From contig NC_056715.1 in the NCBI RefSeq assembly GCF_018831695.1, positions 13,002,645 to 13,066,644 on the forward strand: a stretch of 64,000 nt of DNA. Reading direction: 5' to 3'. This document shows, in pieces, positions 10,901 to 25,900 of the stretch (position 1 is its first letter; every line of letters starts with the position of its first letter). Position numbers and translations under genes: made by a program. The notes below the pieces were generated by a model. It saw only the letters and a program-made list of their open reading frames with translations. It was not told where the DNA came from and searched no databases. This DNA is from Puntigrus tetrazona. Taxonomy: Eukaryota > Chordata > Actinopteri > Cypriniformes > Cyprinidae.

Positions 10901-13900
10901 CACTGAGAAACACAAGACAAGAGGTGAAAGGGGGGGGGGAGACATGTACAGCAGACATGATCAGCAGCCCCGGTACTTCAACCAGCATTCATTCACCCCA
11001 CTGCGTGTGCACTTGGGCCCTCTATACAAACTGCCCCCGAATCGACTCTGTTTGTTGGGTAAATATTGATTGAGGAGAGACTTACCTCCTGATAACTGCC
11101 ATACAAATCAAGGACTGCGTGGGGAGGGGGGGGAGGGCTGAGCGAATGCGTGTGTGGGAAATGTCAGAGATGAGTACCGCAGATGAAGACACGGCCTGTA
11201 AAACTTCTGTATCTCAAAAGGCCACAGAGTGGGGAACTGAAAGCCCAGGCCCACTCTCTGTCCCTACTAAGAGTTTCTTCTTGGGAAGAAAGTCCTGGTT
11301 TCCTCACCAGAGTTAATCATTAAAGGGGAAGAGTCTACTTTCCATTTCATTGCAGCTCCTGTTTGATATTGCCTCTGTTTGGAGCTGTTGTATCTCACTG
11401 CTTGTATTTGCTCAGGCCAAGCCGTCCAGTCAAAGGTGATAAATTCACCTGCTGGCCAGTAAGAGTTCTCAGAGATTGTAGAAACAAGTCTCACAAGTCT
11501 AAAGCATTTAGACTTAGTGGTAATGACTGATACTGAAATCAAGCCAATATCTAGTGATGCATCACAATAATAATAAACTATTTAAACATCATTGTTTTTT
11601 CAGTAATTCACTTTCTGCAGCCTGTCACTCACATTTCATGCTTCTTTATAATCACTATTTCCCTATCTCAATATTTAACCTGAGAAGTGAACACTTCCCT
11701 TTTAATAATGGCAAGTATCCTCAAAAAAAAAAAAAAAAAAAGAAAATATATATTATTTATTTAACATTTAAGGCGTATATTGTAGTAAAAGACCTTTTAA
11801 AATAAAAAATAACATCTAAATACCGCAGACTATTTCAGGAGGGTTTTTCTTTTCTTTTTTTTTTTTTTTTTTTAGGAGATAATGGATTGACAGAGAGCAA
11901 ACAAGTCTCAAGGCCAGGGGGCTGAAAGCATAAGAGTCCACCCCACTCGCCTCCCACCCACTCGCTCTCAGTTTCTCTCTATCACTGCTTGTCCGGGAGC
12001 TAGACTGAACTTCAAAAGAACAACATCCCGTTGAACGTGAAACGTTACACTGAACGCTGGACATTCGGCTCCAGCTAATCAATAGCACATAGAAAGCAAA
12101 ACCTTGCAGTTTGATAAACTCTTGGCTGGAGTGTCAATCAGGCAAACAGATTGCATGTTTCCCTCTCTGATAAAGATTCTTTCAAAACCCACTGTGATGC
12201 AACTGAGCTCCACAAACTGTCCCGACAACCTTGAAGCAGGCCTAGGTTCTCACTGCAAATGCTGGACAAACATACGCATGCTGCTGCTGATTCTGCATTG
12301 GCCTTGATGAAAACTATTTTTCATACTTAAGAAAACTTTGAGCAAGCACCATATGCCCATTTCTCAAGGCACGCTGGCACATAGTGAGTGTGTGCGTGAG
12401 TGGATATATTTGCGCTCACCTTTAAATAAGGTCATTCCCTGGTTCTTTTCTTTTTTTTTTTTCTCGCAGAAGACGAAACAAGCATTAAAAAAAGGAATTG
12501 CTCAGCCAAAAAACAAAACTGCCATTATTTACCAGCTTTTTTTCTTGTTGAAACACAAAAGGCTTACAAGCTTATATGAAAAGAACAAATCTTTCAATGT
12601 AAAGTTGATTCAGTTCAAATCGCACTGGTCTGCATCTCCAAATTACAGAATTAATATTCTGTGAATCGTGGCTTATAATTCTTAGATGCATTTTAAAAAC
12701 ATGAAATATAGTGCAGAGTTGTAGGCATATTTTTATTGTGTCTTTTTGAATGTGTTGCGATTTTATTGAAAAAGAAGGACTAGTACATGTAAAGAGAAGA
12801 AATAAAGTAAAAGTAAACGGAATAAAGAAAGTCATAGAGCTTTAAAGCAAGAGTGAGTTATAATGAGTTTTTATTTGTGGGTGAAATATTCCTTTATTAT
12901 GCCAAATCTGATTCGCCATATGAGCACGGTGTCCTTTCACCCTTCTATATCATTGCATTTACTAAAGCAAACAATGCCACAATGACATGTGCACTTCAAA
13001 TTCAGGGGCACTGGGTCTCTGACCTAGAGGAGGGTCTGGGTTCAAACCTGCTTGGGCTAAAGGTTATGAAGTCATTTGTCTCAAATTGCAGTTGAACCCC
13101 ATGAAAGAAGAGAGTGTTTGAGGGAGGGAAAGAGAGAAAGAGGGACATCTGGAGGAGAAGGAGGGGGGAGAGGGAGGACAGAATGGCCTAAGGACTGGAG
13201 CAGGCAGGAGGAGGAGAAAGGCAGCTTGGAGTTGGGTCTTTCTTGTCTGGCTGAAGAAAGGATCTGGCACCGAGACTAATGAAGAGAAGAGGGAGGGAGA
13301 CAGAGACGGGGCGGTTGGGTGGGAGATGTGCCAGGGTTTGGAGAAAGCCGTGCACGAGTGCTACAGATGTGTTTGAACCCCCTGGAGCAAAATAATGACA
13401 TAATCACCAGTGGTGTCACTGAGCAGACTGCACACAAGGTGACATGGGAGAACATGGAAGGAGTCTGGGCAGAAAAAAAAGAGGCCCGTCTAGCCCGTGG
13501 AAGAACTTTCCATCAAAAGCTATTTGTAGGGAGCCATAAAGATTGGCACTGGCACCGGCAGGTGTTTCTCAGTTTGTGCCACTTCAGGAACTTATCTGTA
13601 GGAGGAAGGAGTTCCAGCGAGCTTGCAGACCCTTTAGAAGCTACTTAACGCCCTGTTTATGTTCTGTCACAGGTCCCTTCATGACAACAGAATTCCAGCC
13701 CATGGCAGGCTGCACTTAACGCTGAGAGGCAATTAAAGGAAGTGGACATTCAGCACCACAATGTCACACTTTAGGGCAGGAAGCATGTGATGCTTGTTGG
13801 TGGGACATGGTCAAGTTCATCCTGTGATTTTAATCAGAAAAAAAAACTGACTAAAAAAAAATCATTACACTGTATTTTCATACAAAATCTTTCTCTTTAA

Positions 13901-16900
13901 AAAATAAAAATCTGTAAAAATATTTACTGTTTTACCTAAATGAAATGACAATTAATCTCAAAAATAAAAAAAATAATTCCTCTTACTACATCAATGTTTG
14001 AAAAAAGTATTATTTTTATAAATTCTACATTTTCTTTTTGCAATAATAAGATTATATTTATATAATAAGATTACACTTAACAGTTTTATTAAATTATTTG
14101 TGTCTTAAAGATTAACTTTACATGTTAAATGGTGGAAAAAGTAAATAAATTACAAACAAATATTCAATATAATCTAAAACTATAAAAATAAAGAAATCTC
14201 TAATTTGAGCCAATAATCAATATGGTACCAATACGTTATATATCTGCTTTTAAGAATAAATCCAACAAATGTACTGAGGTAAATAAAACAAGACCAAAAA
14301 GATAAAGTGAATTTAAGACAAAGTCTTTCTTTTCAACAATGTGAAATACAAGTAAGATAAGTACATATAAAAATGATAATTTGGCTTTAAAGTTATTCAA
14401 ATTTTTTTCACTGGATTTTTCAACAGGATGAAGAACCTAAAATAATTTTTGTTGCATACAACATGTTCTTGAGCAAGTATGATATGAAGTTAATAAATTC
14501 TTAAGTAGTTAAATGAAACACTCATATTAGATTTATAGCATGAGGGGAAGAATTCAACTTGAACAGTATGTACTACATCTATGATTTATTCTGTATGTGC
14601 CAGAGTGTGTGTGTGTGTGTGTGTGTAGCAGTTTTCTTTGGCTGGTGCTAAAGACTGCAGGGCTTGGTCCCTCTGTGCAACTTAGTGACCATTAATAAGT
14701 CATTTTGTCTGGAAAAAAAACATTGCCTGAAAGCATCACACACTCTTATCTAATTTCTGTCTCTGTTTCTCTGAGTAATATACAATATAGAGTGCCTACA
14801 GCAGTTTGGCTTTAAGTCCCTCTAAACTGCCATCACCAGACAGTTAGGCTGAAAAAACTCTTTGTGTTTGGTAAGCGAAGCAGCCTAAAGTAGGCGTGCT
14901 TTCGTTGCACCTTCCATTATGAATTATTAAATTACATCTCCTTGTTGATGTTGCTATTTGTGCTAGTAACGAACAAAAGATAAGTCTTTAATGCAGATTT
15001 GATGGCAGCGATTATGCCGTCCCTTGGTAAGTACAGTCAAGGCCACTGGATGTAATGCGCTGTACTGTAGCCTTCTCCAGGTCACCTCCACTAATGATTA
15101 ACCAGCGCGCTGAGGAAGTTCAGTTCCCACAAGAGCCGCATGAGAAGAAATCACACAGCCCCTGCGAGTGATCTCAGCAACAGAGATACGGGAACGGATA
15201 TTCCCTTAAATGGCAGGTGAAAGAAAAAAACCTATTTTTGTCAAACTCGAATACTCTTAAACTCCCTATCTACCAGTCTAATTTTAAAATATTGCCTAGA
15301 GTGCATTCAATAAAAACATAAAGTGTGAGGCTTATTCTATCAGCGGCCGCAATGGGAACAGAACCCAAGTGTCGTCCTATAACTAGATTACTAGAGCTCC
15401 TCTGACGTGAAGCATGGTAATAACTACGCTAATATGATGGGAGTTTGTTTTCATAGAGCTCCATTACGTTTCGGCTGGGGATGTACAGTGTGACGGGGAG
15501 CTCTGAAGCGTGGCATTTATAGCAAAGCAGTAGTGAAAAAGAGAGGAAATATATTATAGTCTCCTGTCCGTCAGCTTTCCAATGATGAATTGATTCAACA
15601 CTGAGCATAAGAGCTTGTTAGCGGCATATCGCTAAACCAATTGTACTTGATAGTAAAGGCGTATTTTTATATGCTATTTGTATCATTAATAATACATCTT
15701 TTAAAATTCTCTTATTTGTAAAACAGTTTTTATCCTGTAATTGTAAGTGTCAGTCAATCAGACAGTATGATCTAATTAGACAGAGGAAGATGATTGTGAC
15801 CCAAGAGCCCTTGAAGACAATAGTCTGCATCATCTGACCACAGTGACTCTTGATATCACATGACGGGCTAAGGGTTTACCACAGAACACTTATTGTGAGG
15901 GGTGCCATCCCAGCTGCATGTGCGCTTGCCACACAATAGGGCATCAAGTCCGACTTTGTCTTCAGTTTCATTCAAGCAGATATTTTATACACTTTTGCTG
16001 CGTATTGCATGCAGGTTGAATATCACAACAATTTTACACTTTTGTTGGACATGGTTTTCTGTGCTTTCAAATTAGGGCATAAATGATATAAGTGAAGTAT
16101 TACTAATTTAATTTGAACATTTGACAGGTGTTTTTTTTTTTTGTTGCAGGGATAACCATAAGTAAGCCATTTGTAGGTTAATTTCCTCTAAAAGTATAAA
16201 GACAGTGGCTCTGTGATGCTTTTCGAAACATTACTTTGTTTGAGCATCCTGACCTGCCTGACAACAGCAACACTGGCTCAACCAATGGTGTGAGTTGATG
16301 AGGACCAATGACAGAAGGAGGAGTGTTCAAGGAAACCTGTTTGAAAACAGTCCTTTAGTTTGTTGATGCTAGTGGCCTGTAGAAAAAAAAAAAAAAAATC
16401 TAATGCTAAACACTTTTTTATTTTTTTTTGCTTTTCCCCAGAAAACAGTTACAGCTTTAAGGTTAAGTCAAAGCATGCCTAATGCGTCCTTTAAACGTCC
16501 ACCACTGTCTTATAGCACTGCCTGTAGCTTTGAGTGGCGTTATAATGGGAGCGTGAGGTGAGCTGGCAGACCACACTGCAGGTCAGTGTGAGGTCAGAGA
16601 GGAAGAAGTGAAACCAGAGCCCGATCCTAAGATGTGCTAGTGTAGCGTGGCACAAGCTAGGAGCTCAAAGATAAACAACAGTAAACTAGCCCTCTGTGGG
16701 GGAGCTGTGTGTGGACTTGGGAGGCCAGGACCTCCTGGCAGTCACGATGGCAGCTCTCTACGCTCTTATTGATAACCTTCTTTTCTCATGAGGCAGGGGA
16801 GATAATACACTCCTGGAACAAGGGTAAAGGGAGATGAATGTTAGACAATAGACGGTCGCAGTAAAGGGACCATCCGCGCAGTCTTTGAACTTTTCCCTGT

Positions 16901-19900
16901 CTCCAAAGGACAATTAATAATGAAGGCCTTTGGGGTAGGTCACACCAGGCATGGACAAGAGGAGACGAGAGAAGAAACAAAAGGGAAGAGAAACCTGGAG
17001 AAGAGGGGGACGTGTTGGATGTTGGATAATTGATCTTTTTCGAGGGGGAGAGTGTTGCTGGTCGGAACATCTTATATTGCATCATTTACATTACATGCTT
17101 TACTTGTAGATATTTTAATGTGTAAAGTATGCAATTTTTAATATCTACCGTAATATAAAATTTAAGTAAGCCTTAGAATTTTAGAATTTTCTCTAAAAGT
17201 ATAAACACTTGTTTGCGCAGCCCGACAACAGCAACATCGGATCGACCAATGGCTTGTATTGTGGGCGGGGACAGTCTGTTTGGCCGACCAATGGCAGATG
17301 AGGGGAGAGTTTGTTAATTAAAGCCATTAATTTTGCAGTTCCGTTTGTTGACGCTAGCGGCGCAGAAATTGCACACTTCACCTTTAAGTATTCCCTCAAC
17401 TATAACGGTATCTTTTTAACCTTGAAATTTCAGCACATAAACAAAACTCATATGTGAGTGGGAAACAAACAAAGTCTCGAAGTTTCATTCGCTCAATGTG
17501 ATAATAGACACGGACACCTGATAGCCTGAAGATACCAAGACGAGAACTCTTGAAGTCAAAGGAGGTCTGTGTGAGTGTGCTGTGGGTATATGGCCACCAA
17601 CACTTTTTCAAAAAGGCTCAGAGATCACAGGGACCAAAGAAAGAGAGCGAGAGACTAAGCCTCCTCTATGCTCTCCTCAGCCGGTTCATGGGAGGAGGGT
17701 ACAAGGACTGAAGACAAGGCGGGTCTGGGGCAAGTTGGGGGGCACTCAGGGGTTTTGACAGAAGAGCCTTGAACTATTTTGTGGCCGAAAGATGAGACCT
17801 TCCCAGAGCTGTCATAAAAATGTCTCCTTATCCCAGTGGAGCCCGTGGACCCCACCCCTCTTAGAACTCTTCAATGGTGCCTGTGATGTGATACAGTAAG
17901 TGTGAAGACGGCTCCTGAGAACCAGATGCCACAATTACAGGGCCAGGAAACGCCACTTTGGCTAACAATGCGTAACTGTGCTGCAAGTTTTAACAGGTGT
18001 TCACTTTCTTCATGCGATTAAATGCTCTGTAACTTTTCTTTGGATTTTAAAGGATTTGGCTGCCAGATATTATTCACACTCCTATTTTTCCAATTCTCCA
18101 TGCTGTTTGTTTTCCGTGAACCACAAAAAAAGACGTTTTGTAGAAAGTTTACGGAGCTCTTTTCCACGCAAGAGCAGTTAAGTTCTAAAAACATCACAAA
18201 TGTGGTCCAGACAGGATTTGGTTTAATTGTCCAATGTTTTCAGTAGCCATACAATAGCATTATATGAGGAGTTCAATTATTAAGCACTTAACAATCTTCT
18301 TTTTTTTATTTAAGATTTATTCATTATAAGTGTTAAGTTAATCATTTTTTTTCCTCACACAAAGCTATGATGACACTTTGAATATATCAGACAATCTTTA
18401 TTTATTTTTATTTTATTTGCGCTATTTGGGTTGCACCAGAAGACAGTAACAAGTTTCCAACGACATGGAGAGAGAAAATAGTGACCAAATTTTCATGTTC
18501 AAGTGAACAACCCCTTTAATAAAATATCATTCTAATGTGTTCATTTAGCTACGCAGGATAAACAAATGATGTTCCCAGACAACAGTTAAGCAGGCCTGTT
18601 AGGCTTGATCATATCTGCTTTGTACATAGAGAAACCCCTTCAGCGAAGAGATAACACTTGCCACATTGCTGGCGGCTCTGTTTTGGAGAAAAGACGAGAA
18701 AGGGGGTTTCTCTTGTTTTTTTGGGCGCCTTTCAGGGTCTGGACATCATAAGCTGTGTCTATGCAAATGTCCTTGATTGTGTTCATTTGTGCCATTGTCC
18801 AGCTAAGACAAACAGAGCAGTAATTAGGAGAGAAACGATGGCGTATCGAGACAGCGCGATGGAGGAGGAGTCGAATGAAGGATAAACAACTTGAAAGAAA
18901 ACAGCAAGCTTGGTGAGCACAACACACCAAGTGCATTGAAGGCAATTAATGAAGCTCCTTTAATTACGGCCTTTGCTCATTCCACCATGAGGAATGTGAC
19001 AATTATGTCATTAAAAAGTTTGTAATGGGAAAGTGAGGGGTGAGTACATTCGAAGAGGATGAAAGACACAAGGCAGCGAAAGGAAGTGCAATGAAAGAGA
19101 GGGAGAGAGAAATGACAGGGCCCAACTACAAAAAAGAAAGTCTCAAAGGAGGAGGAAGCACATTACTGGTGCACATTGACAGACTAGATTAACATCAAAC
19201 GATCAGCACAACAGAGGGTATATTCATTCAGGAGGAGCTAGCAAGGTGGAACTTTGATGATGCTAAATTTGGCAGAAAGAGCGACTTGCTGAATCGGCGA
19301 GGGTTCCAGTTTCATGCCTCGCAGTCTGACAGGTGGAGAAGAGAAAATTTAGTACAAAAAAGCCTCAGCATGAAGTGTCCCTTTGCACCGCTAAAGGTTG
19401 TGTGACCTCTCTCTGCGGCACGGGCTTGCTGTGGGATGTCGTCGCATGCTAGACGAGACGCCACGTGAGGCGAGTCGGCCCGGTAGGAAAAAAGGAACAG
19501 ACTAGGGCGCTGAAATTTGCATTAAAGATCGAGTTTTCCTTGCATGGAAAATGAGCATTTGGGAAAGTCTTTCAGGCCGTCCTGCTTGTACACCTGTGCA
19601 GCCTTTGTGGCTCTTGATATGCAAAACAATCTCTCCCTCAGTTCGACTTCTCTACCAACAACAGTCTTATTCATGGTGCCCTGCACTTTCTTCCACAGCC
19701 ATGCAAATCTTGCATTTATATATGAAAATAGGGATCGTGTCCCTAAATATCTTCCTGGTCGCGAAAGGTGTGGCGCTCGTTCTCTCTACCTGCAATCACA
19801 ATAAACCTTGGCTTTGACCTGATCTAAATGAAAGCGAGGGGAAGGGGACGGGGGCAGATTTTTGCTAATAGTCAGCTAAATGATGATGATGTTGTAAGGA

Positions 19901-22900
19901 TAGTGTTTGAATGACCAGAGTCCCAGTGGGCAGATATTGATAGTGAGCTGAGCGGTAAATGTGAGCTCTGCAAATTGTATTTGACAAGGACACTTGGGCC
20001 TGAAGCATCGCTCCCTGTTTGCCTCATCAAACAGACAGATGCATGACTGTGTTTCGGCCAAAAAAAAAAGTGAAAAAAAAAAATCTTGTTCACTTTACCC
20101 CAGGAGTATGGCGGGCGGGGGGAGGAAAAAAGGCGGGGCTTATGGGATGAACAGCTTGCCATTCATTGTCTAATCATATAAAGAGATCATTTAGCTGTAT
20201 TAATTTTAAAGCTTTGAACTGTGCTAACATTAACGGAAAGGATTCAAAGTAATACCTTATGCATCGCTGTCTGAATCTCACCTCGGAATGCGATGTGGCC
20301 TGATAAGGTGAATGCAGTGGTGTGAAACACAGAATGGACGAGGGCTCACCTCAAAATCGTTGGCCTTGTTGTAGTGCATGTTAAGAGCGCGGAAAAGCTC
20401 GCAGTCCCGGCTCACGCTCAGCTCATCTGCCCCTGTCACGCCGTCGTTGATGGCCTGCCGAGCGAATTTCTCCATCTGGATGTAGTAGAACTCACGGAAG
20501 TTGCTGAACCACTTGATCAGTTGAGATGTGATGCAGCGGTTGAACTATAAGGGAGAGAGAGCGGGAGGAAAGACAGAAAGAGAAACACTTGTTGTCATTT
20601 TTGACGCATTTGATATTTGTATAGTGCCTTTGTGTTCATCAGTAGATATGTTATTTATTTATTGATTAATAATAAGAAAAGGATTGTATGCATTGATATG
20701 CATTTTCAGCCCTCATATACAAGCTATTTACATGAAAAATATCACAAGAAAAAAACAACAATTTTACATTTAAGGGACCAACTGGTTTACCAGATTTAAT
20801 GTTAGCCTCACTTGTCTTATTGTTTTTTTGTAAAAAGCACATCAAAAGTTTTATATGGGAAAAAATATTAAATGTGTATATATAATCCTTTTATTATATT
20901 TATTATATTTTTATTTCTTCAGGAAAAACTTGTACCAAAAAGTTCCCACTATTTAAATCTGTTTTTACTGAAAGCTAATAAAATCAGGTGTGACTAACCA
21001 CTAATCTGGTTAGCCAGTGAGACCCTTAAATGTCAGGACAACAGATAAGACATTTGTTTCTACAAACGTGTTTACTTCACATTGTCCTTGAGGATGATGG
21101 GTAAGCAAACAAACCCGTAGCCGAGACAGATTGGTCAGGGGGTGTTTTTTTTTTTTTTTTCTTTTTCTCTCCAACAAGGCTTACACAGTCGGTGTGGATA
21201 TTTGCTGTTGTGCGCAAATGCAAACAGTTCAGGGTTGAGTAGATGAAATTATAATTGTGTCAATAGCCCGTAATGCAGTAACGGCAAATTTACATATCAA
21301 GTAGCAGAGTTAATTCCGACACGCCTCGGGGTTTTTTTTCCCCACATTAATAATCGAGTGAAGCAAGTGAAGAAATCTAAAATGACATAAAAAACCTCGC
21401 AACAAGTATGGCTCTAGTTGAATGGTTCACCTCGGCAGCTCAAAGCTGGCCTTCGTACGATGTTGTGGGAGCTATTTTTGGAGCGCCTGATCCCAGACCA
21501 GTAAATACACAGTACTCCGTTTGCCCCGTGTACTTGCCCCCTGACCTCAGCAAATGACCTGTGCGACAGCCTTTGGTTCTTTCTGTGTGCGCGCAGCTAC
21601 GTGTGTATGTTCATGTGTGTGCGCGAAAGCTACGGCTGCCAAGAGTGTGAATGTACAGGACAGCTGAGTTGAATGTAGCCAAGTTAAAAGCTATAAATCC
21701 AGCGGGCTTTCTGTTGGCTGCTCTGACATGCAGCCTCCTGCCTTTTGTCATTACGGGTGTTCATCAAGCCTTCATTGCCTTTGCCTCCCCTTCCATACCC
21801 TCAAAGAGCATTAATCAAAAATCAACAGCGAGCACTTATCTATCTGTGGCCATGAGAACATGCAGGCCTCTGTTTAGATGACAGCTGAGGAGAGAGAGAT
21901 CTAGCATGAGGAGAAAAAAAAAAAGAGGAAGGACAAGGAACAAAGAGGGGGGAGGGAGGCCGTGTTTTCCGAGGGTAGATGTAATTACCGTGTAGAAACT
22001 TGTCTCCGTGCTTGCAAATTTAAGATAATGACGCGAACGAGAAATCGTAGCGGGGAATCCGAGTCGGAGAAAGAGTCAGAAGCCACGACGGGCTGATAGG
22101 TTTCCCCAAAAGGCCAGCCGAGAGCATAATTACCGCGCCACCGCGAGAGTTCTTCTCCCATAATTCAGCAGAAAATGATTAAGTCGTCATCCCGAGGCAT
22201 CAGTCTGCAGAAGTTCAAACATGTACTTAACCTATCCAGGAATTATACATTTGGCCTGTGTGTCGCCTCTGCCTTCTTTCGGTCTAACAGCGAGCGAGAA
22301 CAGGGGTTGAAAAGACAGAACGAAAGAAAGAAAGAGGCGAAAAAAAAAAAAGAACAACCAAAGAAGCAAGGCTATCTGATCTCTCGCTTACCCCCGTTTC
22401 AATAGACGTTAAACCTATTAGGATCTACTGAACTCGAGGGGCTTCTTTTTTTCCGCTTTATCTGCGGAGCAAAATGCACTGTCCAAATTTCCAGACACTG
22501 AGATAAGGACCCCCGGCCCCCGTGACGACTTACTCCAGCCCCTAACCACCCCCTTAATTCTTTTAGAATAAGAAACAAAACATTACAAAATGATAGCAGA
22601 CTGCTCACTGGGGAATGAAAATTGCTTTGACATGGAGATTAGGCTCTTCTATTGTCATAAGACATTGTCTCATATGAGTGGGGCTTGCAGAAGAGATGGA
22701 TAAAAGGCGAGAGAGGGGGGAAATTTTTTTCTAGAATGGCTAGTGGATGACATAATGGAGAGCGCAGAAAAGTAAGTCCGCATGACATCGTTTGGCAGCG
22801 CTGTATAAAGGGAGATTTAAAAAGCATTGTTGCCGAATAGAAATACCAGAGATTCGGGGGACAATGGAGCCGCGTTGCTGGAACGTGACAACTCAGCAAT

Positions 22901-25900
22901 TAAGGATCATGTCATCTGCTTGTCAAACAAAAATAACCAGTCTAGCTCTCTCAGCTCTCAGCCACCCCACGGAACAAAACACTAAATGATACGTCGTAGC
23001 ACAAAAAACACTTGCGAACCCTCATTTGTCTTGGTGGGATTGTGAGAGAGAAAGTGAGATGGGGCTGGTTTCGCACAGAAAGTTTTTTTGCATTCCGTGT
23101 TGAGCTCTTTACGAGTAACTTTTTAAAAAAGTTTTTAAAGTGTTGACATGTTGTAATTTAATGCAACTATAATTAATAATAAATACACTTATTTATGACT
23201 GCAACAACTCAACATTTAGAACAATATTATGCTTTAAAACATTATTACATACATGGCAGACATAAAATCTAATTGTTTCATTAAATTATAATTATTATTA
23301 TTATTATAAACAAATACATTGTTTTGATACTAAAATAAAAAATACTTTAAAATACTTTTATTAATTAAACTACTGAAATAATTTTAATAATATTAGCTAT
23401 AATATATACTTTTATAAATAATAATAATAAAAACATTTATGCATTTACACAACTTTATGTAAATATATATATAAAATAATTCATGCACGATAACTAATGG
23501 ACTTTTTTATGACGGTTTCTAGAAGAATTGAGCATATAGCTATAACTGCACAATTTTAATTTTAATTTTAATGAATTTTATTTACATTTTTTTTTAGTTG
23601 CAGTCACAATCCACTTGCACATGCTTTGATCAGCAGGACGAATCAGCAAGATTCCTCTGTATGTAAATGTAAAAATCTGCACTCGCACAAACACTAGTTT
23701 CATAAAAAAAAAAAAAAAAAAAAAGATTTCCAGTGCTGTTCTAAGAACACCAAACTCGATGCTTCCCATGGGACACCTCATCCTGTTATTCTCTACCCCC
23801 ACAAAAAACCTTATATATCCAATGAGCACGCTCAAAAGATTCATAAAACAAATCAGCCTGACGCCTGTGATGTGTCCGGGCAGCAGTTGACTCAGAGAAG
23901 AGCGTACGGGAGCGAAAGAGCGTTTCACACACTCTTGCTCACGGGCCTGTGAAAGATTATTCCTCTGGTGACAGAGATCCGCTCTTTCCAAGACACCGGG
24001 GGAAGACTTGACCTGTCACTCCGCACGTTTCCTCTGTTAGCCATGGACAATACAGGCTTTCACGCACGCCTGGTGGGGACGCTACTTATACGGGGGTCTG
24101 TGCATTTTAAGTCTCCCCCCTTACACACAGCATGCACTTAGATTGCGAATCTGGGAAAAGTTGAGCTCTATAGGGGGAAGTAAGCTAAGTGCCCCAGTAG
24201 GTTACTTGATATTCGGCTGTTAATGGTACATGGTATGCTGTATGTTTAAAGGCAGCCTGGTGACAAAGCCAGAGCGGCTAAAATAATTTCCCTGACCTAC
24301 GGTTGACCTTACTGGAGCTGTCCTGCTGAAATGTATACGCCTCGACCCTTTCGGGGAGACATAACCCCCCGCTCATACTTGCTTTGACTGCTCATAATCA
24401 GTGTCACACCATCTTCCTGCTAATACTCCTCTTAACCTTTGACCCTCTCTTATTTAGCCCTCAAAGGCTACTGTAACCAGCCCAGTGGACCACCTCTCTA
24501 TGATGCGAATACGCCATAAGAGATTTATGGTGATTAAATTGGGAAGAAATACAGGGGGCGAGCGAGGTGCAAAGGATGAACATGGTAGTTTGGCAGTAAA
24601 TCACATTAGGATAATGACCCATCACAAGCATAGTGAGTGTGACCTATAATACTCTGTGTGACAAATATGATAACAGATAACAGTTCAAGGAACAACTGTG
24701 AAAAAGAGATATTGAGGAAAGACAAAAGTATTATCCGTTACATAAGAGCTAAAATCAGTGGATTGTCACAGTTTCCTGTAGCTTTCCTGTGAAGGGAGGC
24801 TGTATTAATCTCTTTATGACCACTGGCTCGCTATGTGAAGTCATAAGTGGGAAATGTTCTTGCTCGCTACCTGTAAGAAGCGGCTTCCTCTTCCTGACTG
24901 AGTTATAATCTATCATCACCATCATGGTTAAAGTCAAATTCTCTCTGACTCACTCTTTAAGCGTTAGTACATTCACTGCACTGTAACAGCAGACTGTACA
25001 GTATTGACTGTGTGTTTGTAGCATAAAAAAAATTAAGAATTATAAAAAAAAGTTTTGGGATGTTTGTTTTTCAAGCTTATTACAAATATATCTTCACTAT
25101 TAATGTGATTTTTATTTTGTTTCTAATTTGTAGTTTATTAAACATTTACACTACTTTTTTCAAACAGAAAGAGTTAATTCCACATTTTTGTTTAATTAGG
25201 CCATTAAATAGTCGCTCTAGTACAAAGGCAGAAGGTTTTTTTTTTTTTTTTTTTTTATCATCCGATTACAGACAATTTAGGTAAAACATTTGTCAAATCA
25301 ACCTATTTCCCACAGTCATTATTTCCTATTTAGATCCCATCATTATGGTGCCTAAACGTCTTTAATCACTAATTCCTGTAACTTTCGTGGGCTTATACAG
25401 CCGTAATTAGTCAGTAATTTATGCTTAATTCCCTTACATACATACTAGTTGATCCAACAAACACATGCCACCCATTGTTCCCGTCTGCTTAAGCAGCCCT
25501 GAAAAACCATCTCTCCCAGGACACTGACCTTGTTTTGCAAAATGTTAATTTAATGTGTACAGAATTCCACCGCCTTGTCTAAAGGGGAATTATAATTGGG
25601 CCGTCTTTAATTTAAGGCTTTGATTAACTTTCTCTTGAAAATTAAGCTAAGTTCTTAAAATCAAAGTTAAAAATGAAAAAAGGTCTGTCTTTCACTAAAT
25701 CGGCATTCATATTACTGTAAAGACATTATATCATTCCCTATCGGAGCATAAGCGCTAACAGCGAGCGATGAATGGCAGTACGTTCTCATGAGTATTAAGC
25801 TGCTGGCAGATTTAGATGGATGCAACAGAAGCATGTGTGTGAGGATGAGGTGGTCACCCTGGACCCGGCACAGGGGCAGCTGGGAGTGAGAGGACCCTGC

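Larger units (their letters stand above)
5075..20349 (-). other. prox1a: prox1a intron 4 (15.3 kb)
   Basis: Bounded by donor GAG|GTGAGC at 20350/20349 and tandem acceptor CAGCAG at 5080-5075. It contains a nested MITE, a long (TA)n tract, several dispersed repeats, an AT-rich low-complexity stretch (about 13810-14580) and more GC-balanced blocks around 15000-15560 and 18880-19600 that could be regulatory. I see no coding exon in it; its open frames are short and unrelated to known families. Confidence 0.9.

Noticed and set aside
13047..13060. GGTTCAAACCT as a tRNA-like B box (tRNA gene or SINE)
   Set aside because: No matching A box at the right distance and no cloverleaf could be built by eye.
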